A DNA stretch of 64,000 nt from Siderastrea siderea (GCA_964030785.1 OZ034967.1:56147265-56211264), one strand, 5' to 3'. Positions 37,011 through 48,773 are shown, counted from the first letter of the stretch. The notes: generated by a model not told the origin, from the sequence alone. Program-made: numbers and translations.

Positions 37011-37226
37011 TCAAGAAACTCTTAAACCACGACCACAGAACAACGACTCAGACCGAACCCCTTTGTTATTACGTATACTCCAGCTCTTCGCAACGTTTCC
37101 GCTGTTATACGTAAGAATATAAACATTCTTCAATCTTCCACTCGCTGCAAACAAACATTCCCGTCTCCACCCATCGTAGCGTATAAACGTAGCCCTAACC
37201 TACGTGATCTACTCGTTAAAAGCACT

Positions 37227-37633
37227 TTGTGTGACCTTATTACACCACAAAAACCACCATCTGGCATTTCTAAGTGTAGACATCCGCGCTGCCTCACCTG
37301 TCCGTTCCTACAGCAAGGCCAACTCAAGTACACTTTTTCCGCCACCAAAGAAGAACGACATATCAATGACTCCCTAAGTTGTAAATCTAAAAACTTAATA
37401 TACCTTATTGAGTGTAAAAAATGCGGAAAACAATACATCGGAGAAACTAAGCGCCAGCTTAATGAACGCTTTGGTGAACATCGCCGCTCTATCCTCAATC
37501 ACAATCAGCTAATCAACCCCAATCCTATTTCAGAACATTTTAACCAACCTGGCCACTCCATCAACGACGTCCTCCTTATACCGCTTGAACTTATCCACAA
37601 CAACCGTGACTCTGTTAGAAAAGCACGCGAGAC
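37227..37633 (+). pseudogene. Partial Penelope GIY-YIG domain in the inverted copy
   Basis: An open frame repeats the Cys cluster (two residues shorter than the main copy) and the KKCGKQYIGETKRQLNERFG nuclease core, then is cut at RKARE by the MITE. The remaining residues resume at about 39309. Confidence 0.85.
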
Positions 37634-39300
37634 GGTTGTTGCGAAAACTAAGACCCTAAGACCCTAAAACCCGAAAAGTAAGACCCGAGACCCCCTTATT
37701 TTCTTTGTTTTTGCCAGGAAAACTAAGACCTCCTCATTTTCTTTGTTTTTGCCAGGGTCATAGTTTTCGCAACAACGTAAACTAAGACCCGAAAACTAAG
37801 ACCCCCTTATTTTCTTCGTTTTTGCCAGGGTCTTAGTTTTCGCAAAAACCCAGGCGAAGACCCGAAAACTAAGACCCCCTTATTTTCTTTGTTTTTGCCG
37901 GGATCTTTTCTTTTCTACCAGTTTTTTCTTTTCTTTTCTTTTTTATGCGAAAACTTAGACCCGAAAACTAAGACCCCCTTATTTTCTTTTCTTTTTATGG
38001 ACATTTTTGACAATATTTGTCAAAAAAGCACAAGGACTAAGGGCTCTGTTCTTTACTATTGGATATATCTTACTATAGTTTTAATTTCTAAAGTAAAGAA
38101 ATGATCATCCCAGTGAATTTGCAATTAAAGTAATTGCAAATTGCAAAACGGAAAATCCACCGCTACGGTGCAACGTCTTCGCTCAACAAATTAAACTGTT
38201 TTATTTCATCATACTTGCACTATTGGTATCTTGATACCCCGTTGCCCGGATGATGATGATGATGATGATGATGATATTTCATCATAACACGTTAAGAGTG
38301 AACGTCAGTAAAAAAACAGTAAAATTTTGATCAGCGGTAACAGTTGAAAAATCGATTTCTTTCAGTTTTTCGCCCATGCATAAGTTCGTTTTTCACTGAC
38401 TTTCGCTCTTAAGGCCCGGGCAAAACGCCGCACTTCACATGAGAGGAACTCGATTCAGCTAGGTCTAAGTCCAGTTAAGAAAAGCATAAAAACGTTTTCT
38501 TTGCATCCCAGTATGCCTCGTCTCTTTCCTCCGATTACGTCTGGTAACTGAATGTAAAGAATGATCAAGAATATTTGTCGACCTTCTCAGTGTTATCCAG
38601 GTTTTCGTGATCAGCACACTTCTCGCAGAGACAAATGCATATGTCGTTCGCTGTAGACGCACACCAAGAGCTGATGGCCGTTTTGGGTTTTGCGAATCTG
38701 AAGGGAAATTAAATACAGACACCTACGCAGATCCGGACATGTTAGGCCTAAGTGTGCTAAACTTAGCAACGGTGGACCACGCAAACTTTACAGAGATTTA
38801 TGTCACTTGCGTGGCTACTTTCAACAAATGATGGGAAATTAGGGGATAAAACCGATGTTTGATTACACGCTTTATTACTATTCAAACAGAGTTCAAAAAA
38901 GAACAGGATATTTTATCAACAAAACATTACATAACACCATTCGGTAAAAAAACAAACAAACAATCAAACAAAGAAAATAAGGGGGTCTTAGTTTTCGGGT
39001 CTTCGTCTAGGTTTTTGCGAAAACTAAGACGCTGGCAAAAACAAAGAAAATGAGAGGGTCTTAGTTTTCGGGTCGTAGTTTACGTTTTTGCGAAAACTAA
39101 GACCCTTGCAAAAACAATAAAAATGAAGGGTCTTAGTTTTCGGGTCTCAGTTTGCGTTTTTTGCGAAAACGAAGACTTTGCAATAACAAAGAAAATGAGG
39201 GGGTCTTAGTTTTCCTGGCAAAGCTAAGAAAATATAAGGGGGTCTTAGTTTTCGGGTCTTAGGGTCTTAATTTTCGAGGGTCTTAATTTTCGCAGCAACC
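37634..39300. mobile_element. 1.67 kb MITE with subterminal tandem repeats and 10-bp target duplication
   Basis: The left end is GGTTGTTGCGAAAACTAAG and the right end is the inverted form. The duplication CACGCGAGAC (37624-37633) versus CACGCGAGGC (39301-39310) has one difference. The main Penelope copy preserves the empty site. Both ends carry several repeats of a CGAAAACTAAGACCCCCTT motif with TTTTCTTTGTTTTTGCCAGG spacers (37640-38000, inverted at about 38975-39300). The middle is unrelated and has no recognisable gene. MULE-like by duplication length. Confidence 0.85.
38249..38275. repeat. (GAT)n microsatellite
   Basis: Nine uninterrupted units inside the MITE. Confidence 0.9.
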
Positions 39301-40329
39301 CACGCGAGGCCCACCTTATTGATAAAGCCATGACACTTGAACCTCGCGGTATAAATAGACGCGATGAACTTAATTAGTTACTTTTCAACTTTTCGTAGCC
39401 TATCATTTTCTGTTATGCTGTATTTCAAACCCATATTTGTAACGGTCGTCTTGTAGTTGTATTCACTTTTCTTTTTTAGCCCCCAAAGAAGGTTTGTTTT
39501 GCAAACCGAAATATCGGGTAAATATATGACTTAATTTCATTTCTGTTTCCATTTTAATTTCTTAATCTTTTCGCCGTAAGGATCAGTTTATTGTTGTTTA
39601 CTTTCGTCTTCACGATTTTTACTGATCCAGGTCTACACAAGATCCGGCACTCCTCACTGGTTTGTCGCTGTGGTGTTGCCTTTAGCAGTTCTTTCTATAT
39701 AAAACAAAACCAGCCTGTCGAATTTCTTCGGGGATAAAGACGTTTTGTAAATATGTTGTATACTCTTTCACTGTGAATCACTAAATCCCAGTGGTGTTTC
39801 TCGCAAAGCGGCGTACTCCAACTAACCTTACACGTAGACGTCTGCTCCCCAAACTGTAATGAGCCTGAGCAGGAGCCCTGGCCTCAAGGGTAGTAGTGGA
39901 GATCAGAATATACAAATGGATGTTTCTTGAATTACAATTGTGGCCAGAACGTTTGGTGCGCATTATATCTATTAAAACGTCAACAAAATATACTGCCCCC
40001 CCCCTCCTTAAACAAGGAATCCAACACATCTCGGCCGATAACTTGTGCAGTTTCGTACTTCAGCATTGTTTAGGGGGTGCGGGGGAAAGACTTTTCTTAG
40101 ATCGTTTGGGGGTGCTCTGTTACATTGATTACGAAGAGAATACCAAAAAGCGAAATTCCTCTTAACTAATTGGCCACGGTCAGTGACGGTTGTACCTTCG
40201 TAGTGGGAAACATTGATGTCTCTTTTTTTCGGTGGTAGTTTTGTAAGATGATAGACGGGATCTTGAGGACAAGAGATGAACTGAACAGTTTTGCTGCAAG
40301 TTGCTATGGCATAATGCTCAGCATAATGC

Positions 40330-40530
40330 AGCTAGATTTTGTTTGCAATGATAAGGTCTTTAATCAGGTCGGTCAACTCCTCCCCTTTCGCCTTATCTTT
40401 AATAACGACACACCAACGTCATTTCCGTTTTCTAGGTCACATATTGAGGAAACCAGACAAGAAGCCGATTAATAAGTTCCGGCCACATACCAGCCGTTTA
40501 TGGGAACAGGATGGTCGGACACTCGAAGAC
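40330..40530 (+). pseudogene. Probable LINE ORF2 tail fragment
   Basis: The segment HQRHFRFLGHILRKPDKKPI resembles the RFLGHVLR motif found near the C-terminus of several LINE reverse transcriptases. It is short, lacks other domains, and could be chance. Confidence 0.4.
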
Positions 40531-40987
40531 CATGTTTGTCCATTATGTAGGGTCCTAAACAAAGAGTTTCTTCCATCACCCAAAAAGAAAAGGAGGGCCA
40601 TCCAACACAGGGGACAGCGGCATCGACTCGGGGCTGACGGTAGTTTTGCGGTCGGCTGAGTGGTAGAAGACAGGTTGGAGGCCCAACGCTCCACGAAAGT
40701 GCGCGAGAGAAAGCTGACTTGATAGACAGGGTACTCCTTCTTTCGCCTGGCACGAATTTGAGGGAGATTTCATTTCCGAATCCTGAGTCGACACCCCTCT
40801 GCTGTCAAGTGAGAGAAATGTCTTCTCCCTTGACCCTTTGAGACCAGTTGCAAAAAAGGTCGGATCATGAAGACATGCAACCCGATTTAATGCCGTTCGT
40901 AATCCTTACGTCAAGCGTAAGTAGTCTTAGCGTATTCCACGAACGAATTTGTCAGTTAGCATACATTTGTCTTAACTCAACTATGGA

Positions 40988-41012
40988 CACTTACTTACTT
41001 ACTTACTTACTT
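40988..41012. repeat. (ACTT)n microsatellite
   Basis: About six four-base units. Confidence 0.9.
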
Positions 41013-41823
41013 TAATGACCAGCTAATAATAATTCATTGCCTTCGTTTTAGTACCTTTGAATTGCAGATTCTACTAGGCAAGAGATTGTACCCTATGGCT
41101 TCGAAAGGTCACAATTCAGATCTTTATTCCAATTCTTTCGAAGCTCTAACTGATGTGTCTACTGTATAAACGCCCTACTTCATCCTATCTGAGGAAAACT
41201 CTTGTTTCTTGGGTTTCTGGTCAAACCTAAGAGAAAAACCAGGGAAGAACTGCTACTCGGACAGGAAGATAAACCTTTCTTGGTCAGGTGAGTTAGGTAG
41301 TGGATAGGGAGGGGGGCATGCCTCAAAACGTGGCTTCAAGGGCGATGGTCACCTGAAGAGCAAGTGAACACAGCTATGGACATGATGGAGTGTCTGCAAT
41401 ACTTGAATAAAGCAGTTTGATGGACAGATGGTCAGTTCCGAGAAAATAGCATCCATCCGCCTGCGAGCAAGCTCTCACAGACTCCATCCCGCTTATGCAA
41501 ATTCGCTTGTTGGAAAAGGGGGCTAAGGCTTACCAAAATAATCCTCTTTCTCCCCTTCCTCTTAAAGATATAAAATGTCCCCTGAACTTTATTAGGGGTA
41601 AATGTGTCCAATCCCACCCAAAGCGCGCCCTACTAATGTGTGGTCAGCGGACTTAACAATAACATTTCTCGCTTGAGTACACAATCGTTCGTTGCATACA
41701 TGAGGGATTTTCGCCGATTGTACGAAGGTAAAGTGGCCAATTTGTTCAAAGTACTAAACTGTTTGTATTGTTAGAATGGTTTTCTTTTTTCGTAGACCGT
41801 TGTAGCAGCCACTGAAGGAAGAG

Positions 41824-42897
41824 CACAGGTAGCCCAAGCGTAATATAAGAGTTTGTATGAGAAATCGAACCGAGAATTTCCATCGATAAGAAAATAAGCT
41901 TTTAAAAGGTAAAGCTGCTTAATAAAGTAGATGAAATGTTACCTGGTGTTGTATTTTGTCCTCCTGTGAAGGTTTAGCGCCTTTGGAGAGGTTTTCGACC
42001 TTCTACCCTAACAGTGTATAAGAGAAAGACAAGGTTGGAGAATGGAGTCAGATCGGCCATCGAACAAGCCTCGAGAACGGCTCCAATATTCACGCGAAAA
42101 AAGGCATGCACTTACATTTTGTCTCGCCGTACTCACAAAGTAGTGGTTTAAGTTCCCCTTTCTGAAATCCAATGGAGTATACCTTGATTCTTCCCCGTAC
42201 AAGACGACCGAAAAGTTAGAACACGAAATCGAAAACCGCCGTCATTTATCCGTGACTCGGGAAAGTTGCCCAGTTCGACCGTTAAAACCTCAGCCGGCAC
42301 TGGGAAAGAGGGTCAAATTACAACCCCACCGGGAGAGGACAGTTTATATTTCACCGAACGTTTGTATCTTCAAAAATATCCTGTCCTCTCCCGGTGGGGT
42401 TGTCATTTGACGCTCGTTTCCAGTGCCGGCCGAGGTCTTAACGGTCGAACTGGGCAACTTTCCCGAGTCACGGATAAGTGGCGGCGGTTTTCGAACTCGT
42501 GTTCGAACTTTTCGGTCGCCTTATACGGGGAATAATCAAGGTATACTCCATTGGATTTCAGAAAGGGGAACTTAAACCACTGCTTTGTGAGTACGGCGAG
42601 ACAAAATGTAAGTGCATGCCTTTTTCGCGTAAATTTTTAGCTGTTTGTCGAGGCAGGTTCGATCGCCGATAGGGCTCCATTCTCCAACCTTGTCTTTCTC
42701 TTATACACTGTTAGGGTAGAAGATTAAAAACCTCTCCAAAGGCGTTAAAACTTCACAGGAAGACAGCAAACAACACCAGGTAACATTTTACCTTCTTTAT
42801 TCAAGAGCGTTACCTTCTAAAGTCCATTTATTTTTGGATAGGAATTCTCAGTTCAATTTTCCATACAAACTCTTATATTACGCTTGGGCTACCTGTG
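41824..42897. mobile_element. 1.07 kb palindromic MITE in the right arm of the 10.1 kb element
   Basis: The ends CACAGGTAGCCCAAGCG pair with the inverted form, and the palindrome extends to a centre near 42345. The perfect 7-bp duplication GGAAGAG lies at 41817-41823 and 42898-42904. The left arm of the host element (about 34570-34605) carries the matching empty site, proving insertion. Superfamily unresolved. Confidence 0.85.
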
Positions 42898-43909
42898 GGA
42901 AGAGTAGCGTTTGTTGTTTTGCTTTGAGTGTCGAAACAACCATCAGCTCTCGAGGAGTACTTTGGCTTCCGTACACAGCAATCATCTTGAACCTCACTTA
43001 CTGAGCGCAGTAATCTGGAAAAAAAAGCCGGTGAAGATAAGGTTATTGTATTTATCTCTTCCATGACTCTATGTCAATGAACTTTTGGCCTTTTTAAGCG
43101 GCAATCCGTATGCTGCTGTACCACATGTAGAGTATTGCGTGACAACAAAGTGACCTTTACCGCTCATCGATGTGAACTTCGAAAAGCTTGGAAGAATTCC
43201 GAGGTAATTCAGGTAAAATTGATCCAGGTTTGCTCAAAAACTGTTCTATGGTCTATTTTTGAATATGACTTGGGTTTAAAATACTTTCAGTTGTAATGTA
43301 GGTAAATCAAAATGTCTTTGAATTGACCGAGTCATATTAAGTCAAGTTTTGAATGTTGCAGTTTTTGTGAATTTTGTTTAGGCTTTTCCATAACCATATG
43401 ATGAGCGCCTACAAATTTTGTTACAGTTAATTTTAAACCAGACCTTGATCTATTGTCTGATTCGAGAATGAGCTGTAGGTCAGGTCCCACTTTTAAGTAA
43501 ACTTGATTTTAATGGAGGTACCTTATCAATGGCGTTCGTAATGTCTTTAGGTTGGTGTACTAAAATAATCTAACAAAATTGCTACAAAACAGAACAAGTC
43601 ATTTTAGCACTGAAAGTAATAAACATGGCCTATTTAAGGTATGGAATAAATATAAGCTGCTTTTGTGAACTCTGTGTTGTTTTACGCTATCTCGAGTTTG
43701 GTGTTAAAATCGGAGTTCCGGACGAAGGATTTCCTTGTTCAGAGGTCGCATCGGAACTACCGGCCTAAAATAGGTTGAAAATCAAATGAAGCCAAACAAA
43801 TGCGATTTTTGTACTTTTCTAATAATGTTGTACTTCTGCACAGAAAATGAAAGAAACCTATTTTTCTTCGAAAATCGACCGGTCGGTTTTTACACGGAAT
43901 GCCTGTTAA

Positions 43910-44021
43910 ACGACATGTTCCTGAACGAAGTGATCCACTTGATGTAAAGATCTTGGTTAGTAGCAGGGCACCTCTCGCTCAACCATGGAGCTTAATTCCC
44001 CTAATAAAAGTCCCTGTTGCA
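43910..44021 (+). repeat. 5' LTR, second part
   Basis: Matches the end of the 3' LTR. AATAAA is at 44003-44008 and the LTR ends TGTTGCA. Confidence 0.9.
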
Positions 44022-44101
44022 TTTGGTTGGAGAACGCGGGTGTCAAGTGGACCCAAATCACTGTTCAGGAATAGGCCCTTTTAAAGACAAAGCTGGAAAG
44101 A

Positions 44102-44786
44102 TTATAGTCAAAGCCGGTCAGGCGTTCTCGTCGTAAACGGACTAATGAATTCGTTAATGGAATATTGATTCCGTTCGTTGATTGAATAATCCATTCGTGA
44201 AATGAATAATCCAATATTCAAATTGAGCCTCGATTCAATAATCGAATGTTGATTGGATTACTGAACAAAAGCTATACCATATATGGAAGGGAGTGCGACC
44301 GGCAAACATGGCGGACTTGAATAAAGAACCGGTAAGTTATTTTAGTATTCTAATTTTTCCATAAACACGCCATTAGCGAATGTTGTTTCTTTTTCTACCG
44401 GCTTTGGTACATACGATTAATTCTTCCTTTTGATATTTGCAGTTTCGGTTAAAGAATACTTGTGAATATTTGCAAAAGCATACCAGTTTGATCGATCGAT
44501 TGATTTTTGTTGTCTGCTGTGACACGCAACCTTTGCGCTATTTTAAAATCCCATCTTGCACTTTATACTAAAAATAGACTTGAAATTTGGCATTTCAGGA
44601 GAAATATATGGCAAGACGTTTGTTCATTAATAAAATCAACATTCGATCATTGAATCGAGGCGCAATTTGAATATTGGATCATTCATTTCACGAATGGATT
44701 ATTCAATCAACGAACGGAGTCAATTTTCCAATAATGAAGTCATTAGTCCGTTAACGACAGGAACGCCTGACCGGCTTTGACTATAA
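44102..44786. mobile_element. 685-bp MITE inside the LTR retroelement
   Basis: Inverted ends TTATAGTCAAAGCCGGTCAG, with arms of about 150 bases (44102-44253 and 44634-44786) rich in ATTGAATAATCC-like repeats. AAGA flanks both sides (44098-44101, 44787-44790); a TA duplication within the ends is an alternative reading. Confidence 0.75.
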
Positions 44787-45524
44787 AAGAAAACCAATAA
44801 GAACTAAGAATGGACAGAGTCAGACTCCCTTAGAGACCACGCGAACAAGCATCTCTGAGTAATAACCGGACTGTTGACAAGAATTTACTTCCAGGATCGG
44901 TTTCTCACGATGAGAAAGTACTATATCAGAACGTGTCCTTTATTAAAGGAACAAGGCTTCGCGCTCTCTCTGTAAGTTGCAGAAGCCAGAATATCAGGTA
45001 TCCCAAGAAGGCGAAATGTTGGATTACGTGTCAACTCAATGAGACAACCAGCATCAAAAGTCAGGTGGACTGTTGAGAATCAAAAGAAGGAACCTTTCAC
45101 TAATAGTTATATCGAACATTAGAAGCACTGAAGAATATATGACGGTGTTGCCTTTCTCAACTTCAAGTGGAGGTTTGAATTCTACTTTTAACGAATTGCG
45201 ACTTTGTGACATTTTCCACGGGTTTTTTTATAGTCCAGAGTACCGTTACGTTATTAAGGACCGGTAGTTGCCCATGTTCCAAGTGTTGGACCCAGAGAGT
45301 CCATGTTTCCCAGTCACGAATGTCAGTAAAACTTAAATGGAGAATCCAGTCCTCAAGCAGCAAGTTAAGAATAATGATATTTGTCATTGGTTTTCACTTC
45401 TGTGTTTAAAAGCTATGTTGTGAATGGTAACCTTTTCTATGAAGTTTCTCTTCAAAGCGACTTTTCTACTTTGACTGAATATAGCGCATCAGCTGAGGAC
45501 AGCTGAACCTTAAGGAGGGAGGAA

Positions 45525-45953
45525 TGTTACGAGAGATTTTTCAGGTAGAAAGTAGGATCCTCTATAGTTAGAAAATATCGCTAAGCTTTGTGATCGTAAA
45601 GCAAATCTTATAGATGTTTTAACCTGCTGCCGGAACAAAGCATTTGGAATATGAAATTAGCTTTAGGTTGTAAGGGTGCGAAGAGCAACATATCTAGAAT
45701 TTCCTCTATTTAGTAATCTTACGCAAAGGAAACTGAGTTGTCCAAATGCTATTGGCTGTATCTCGTATATGACAATAAGCCTTTCAGTGAGAGTTTTGAG
45801 TTCTGCCTATAACCGAATGAGTCAAGACCAGCAATAAAACGACTGCATGTTCCTCAACGAAGTGATCCACTTGATGTAAGGATCTTGGTTAGTAGCAGGG
45901 CACCTCTCGCTCAACCATGGAGCTTAATTCCCCTAATAAAAGTCCCTGTTACA
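45525..45953 (+). repeat. 3' LTR
   Basis: Intact copy, 429 bases, with AATAAA at 45935-45940. It carries a short insertion (CCTATAACCGAATG region) absent from the 5' LTR. Confidence 0.9.
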
Positions 45954-45989
45954 CATTAACAAAATGCCTGGGTTACGCTGCGAGGGGAC

Positions 45990-46385
45990 GTAATGCTCCT
46001 AGTCGATTCACGCCACAGCAACTCGATCTAGCCACCGATCTTGTTGAGGAGGCATCTGGTTCGTTCAATGCGTTGGACTGGACACGAGACTTTCCACAGA
46101 CTTTTCCTGGGGAACTTGATGTATTCTCATGCAAAAAAAAAAAACAAACGAACAAATGGCAGTTCCGCTAAGCGAAAGATGATCTTTATTGCATTTTCTA
46201 AAATTTTGGCTACACGTGCTTATTTCATTGCCCTTTACAGAACTTTACGTGGTACTTTACATTGCCTTGTTCAAAGAACCAGATTACCAGCTGGTATTAC
46301 AAGCCTCAGGTATCCTGCAAACCATCCTACAGTAATCAAGTGGTTTTCTTTTCGGCTACACTTTCTTGTCTTGTCATATTACCAC
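45990..46385 (+). repeat. Dispersed repeat with protein-like segment, also at 63690-64000
   Basis: About 350 bases are roughly 80 percent alike to 63690-64000 on the same strand. One frame reads FTPQQLDLATDLVEEASGSF followed by a GELDV segment, which looks like decayed coding sequence, then a long A-run. I cannot name the family. Confidence 0.55.
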
Positions 46386-47329
46386 AGTTAGTTAGCTGGC
46401 ACTAACGAAGAGCTGTTATACATTCCAGAAAGTGATTTATTCAAACCATTAAAAAAAACAGGCTAAACGGTTATTTTGAAGTGACTCTTCGACCAAAATC
46501 ATCATCGTCTCTTTGAGGGTGCTCAGAAGGTCTGGTATTATTTTTACCCACAAAAGGATATTGCAGTTTTCAACAATCTGATTGGTTGATGACTCAGGGT
46601 ATATATGACGCAATTTCAGTTACACAACGAAAAAGAAGCCTGTTTGATCATTGCAAATCAAATTCTCCAACAGATTACCCGAAACTTGATATGATCTGAA
46701 AAGAAATTATGATGAGTTCTGTTTTTCGTTTCATTCTTAACAATTGTTTACTATCTGCAGAGGATAAACCCGTGCAACTATGTGTTATAAAAGAAAAGTC
46801 CGTGAACCAATTTCCCGTTTCCTTGTGACCTCCAAGCTTCCCGCGTCCATGCTCGAAGACTCACTGGGCAAGGAGTACCAGAAACGCGTCCTTTCTGCGA
46901 AAACTGAAATCTGCTAGGAAACGGTAAGCATTCGCAAATCCGACGCTTAGTGTTTTCTGGCGTAACACGGTGAAACAAATTGCTCCTCTCTTGAGGAAAA
47001 TCAATGTTGCACAGCCCTGTTTGCTACTTTATTTTCAGGCCTCGCGTTCTCAGCCTTTCTTTGCAATTTCAGTCTAGGTTGAATTGGATGTCCCTGACTA
47101 GCACTGTCTCATCCTGACCACGGCTAGGTTTATAGATTAAAAATGGGAACATTCAACGTTGAGATAGGATGTTGGTTCCTTTAAATCGAGCATGCCTCTG
47201 AAGAAACCGTTGTCGAACTTCACAAAAGTAGTAGACTTTTTACAGAAGGTACAAGAAATACCATGCAGCTTCCTCTATACTAGCAGCTCACTCTTCCGTT
47301 CTCAAAGTTAATCTTTGGTTTAAAGTTTC
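46386..47329. other. Unassigned intergenic DNA
   Basis: Nothing recognised. Confidence 0.4.
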
Positions 47330-47930
47330 AGACTATTTATATGATAGTTACAGAACATATATAGTTTCCTATGGTACTGTTTGCTGACTTTCGAGTCTTT
47401 GAACGAAGGAATGGCCTCTGTGAAAGAAGTACCAAACTGTGACCATCTTTTCAGTGCTCTTTTTATTATGCTGTACAAGATGGATCTAACTGAGAGAATT
47501 CCTGTAGTTAAGTCGTGACCATTCAAATGAAAGATCTTCGATTAACAGAACTTTCTTAGGGTGATGTGAGTTATGCTGTAGTCTGTGAATGAATTCCTAA
47601 AGTGTGTTTATTCAGGTGAAAGGTATTGGACATTACTGTCCTGTGATGATGTTCTCCTCCTGTACAAGGTGGTACTAACTTTCTAGTCTCTAGATGAAGT
47701 TAATTCTTAAGTGTCGCCGTTCAAATGAAAGCTTCTGAGCACTATTTACCAGTGGCTCTGTTTATTATGCTGTACAAGGTGGTTCCACAGGCAACATATT
47801 ACGCTTTGGTTACCCGATGGTGATTCTAGACTTTAAATGCGTTGATGAAATCCTAAAGTGTGAGCATTAAAATGCAAGGTAGTGAGTACTACTTTCCAGT
47901 GGTATAGGTTGTTCTAACTTTGAATGCTGT
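47330..47930. repeat. Degenerate minisatellite, about 95-110 base unit
   Basis: About five diverged copies, each with variants of AATTCCTAAAGTGTG, ATTCAAATGAAAG, TTTATTATGCTGTACAAGG and GGTTCTAACTTT. It lies just beyond the 3' end of the PAN/EGF gene. Units contain TTTATT, which is AATAAA on the gene's strand. Confidence 0.8.
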
Positions 47931-48046
47931 TAGGCAGTGCTTTTCTGTCAATGATAGGTTATATATTTTTTTCTGGGCATTTTGCATTTCATGGTGAAGA
48001 TTCTGATTGTTTTTCATTTTTCGAACTTGCTTTTAGGAGTAAAAGC

Positions 48047-48630
48047 CTAGACAGTTCGAAAAAACATTATCAGTCCAACACCAGTTCGAGGGACTTGGCA
48101 GCCAGGGTCGTACAGAGGATCCACACCATACTGCCCTCTAGGGCCAAAATTAGTGTTGAAACCACTGTTACACAATCCGTGTCCAATGTTCAGAGATGAC
48201 CTGCAATCACAGGCATCATCATCTAACAGAACTGACTTGACGCCGTCTTGGTAACGGTACATGAATGAATCTTGAGTTGCCTCTGGTGCGTTGCCTTGTA
48301 ACACCTGCGGTGACCAGCTTGCTTGATTTTTTACCTCCCCGTCAAGAGTAATCTGGTGATCATGGAATGCTCGCCAAGCCGCATGCGCCACTGTGTTGTT
48401 GGAATCGAAACTCCATTTGTACCAGGTACCATAGGTATCGACGGCAAGCATCTCAGTGGAGTCTTCGTTGGCTGCCAAGGGAAGGCGACCAAAACAGAAG
48501 GGAGCGATCGCTTTGCAATGACCGACGAAGTCGTAAGCAAGGACATCATTTTCCCCAGCTGGCCACGGAGTATTAGCATCAATCCACCAGAAAGCTGTCC
48601 AGTTTCCACTGCTATCGGAGAAAACGCAAT
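48047..48630 (-). CDS. PAN/EGF secreted protein, exon 3 (C-terminal domain)
   Basis: The acceptor CCTTTGTAG lies just before base 48630 on the minus strand. The first two bases complete a codon left by exon 2, then about 193 codons run to TAG at 48047-48049. The domain has a WTAFWWIDANTPWP start, an APFCFGRLPL segment, GTWYKWSFDSNN, a Cys cluster DDDACDCRSSLNIGHGLC and a closing GVDPLYDPGCQVP. I associate this layout with cnidarian proteins labelled skeletal organic matrix protein 5-like, but that is recall, not a search. Extracellular by virtue of exon 1; the function of the domain is unknown. No internal stop or frameshift, consistent with a living gene. Confidence 0.7.
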
Positions 48631-48727
48631 CTACAAAGGATAAATAAATGTAATTCTTTCGATTATTCCAGAGTCTCGTCTGGCAATATATACGGCGGAA
48701 AAACAAAAAAAAACACTTGCGGTTTTG

Positions 48728-48773
48728 TGATGGATGGATGGATGGATGGATGGATGGATGGATGGATGGATGG
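48728..48773. repeat. (GGAT)n microsatellite
   Basis: About eleven uninterrupted four-base units. Confidence 0.95.

Larger units (their letters stand above)
34897..39606 (-). mobile_element. Penelope-like retroelement with inverted partial copy
   Basis: A main copy on the minus strand (37010 down to 34897) abuts a partial 3'-half copy in opposite orientation (37015-37633, continued at 39311-39606). The two share the GIY-YIG region and the 3' untranslated sequence. Such head-to-head or tandem partial copies are a known feature of Penelope elements. The partial copy is interrupted by a MITE at 37634-39300. Confidence 0.85.
39607..41589. other. Loop region of the 10.1 kb element
   Basis: No intact gene. 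Holds a probable LINE fragment (40330-40530) and an (ACTT)n microsatellite (40988-41012). Confidence 0.4.
33763..43905. mobile_element. 10.1 kb TTAA-target DNA transposon inserted in the 5' LTR
   Basis: The left end is GAGGCATTCCGTGTAAAAAC and the right end is the inverted form, differing at the outermost base. TTAA flanks it (33759-33762, 43906-43909). The 3' LTR gives the pre-insertion sequence CAGCAATAAAACGAC, close to the interrupted CAGCAATTAAACGAC. The inverted arms run from 33763 to about 34815 and from about 41590 to 43905; the right arm is enlarged by a MITE. Its load includes a Penelope-like element (34897-39606) and a LINE fragment near 40330. No transposase is seen. The ends differ from those of the 15651 and 52251 elements. 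Confidence 0.85.
33463..45953 (+). mobile_element. LTR retroelement lacking gag-pol, hosting nested transposons
   Basis: Two direct LTR copies in the same orientation: 33463-33762 plus 43910-44021 (split by a TTAA element), and 45525-45953. They start TGTTACGAGAG, end in CA, and carry AATAAA about 14-19 bases before the end. CATT duplicates flank the whole unit (33459-33462 and 45954-45957). A purine tract AAGGAGGGAGGAA (45512-45524) precedes the 3' LTR, and a TGG-initiated candidate primer-binding site starts at 44023. The internal region (44022-45524), less a MITE, is about 0.8 kb and encodes nothing recognisable. It is therefore a TRIM/LARD-like non-autonomous element. Confidence 0.85.

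Noticed and set aside
37640..38000. Regularly spaced repeats suggestive of a CRISPR array
   Set aside because: Repeats and spacers are both conserved, the array is mirrored at the other end of a MITE, and the genome is eukaryotic.
48331..48643. Open frames on the plus strand opposite exon 3
   Set aside because: Explained by codon bias of the minus-strand exon, which has splice phase support.
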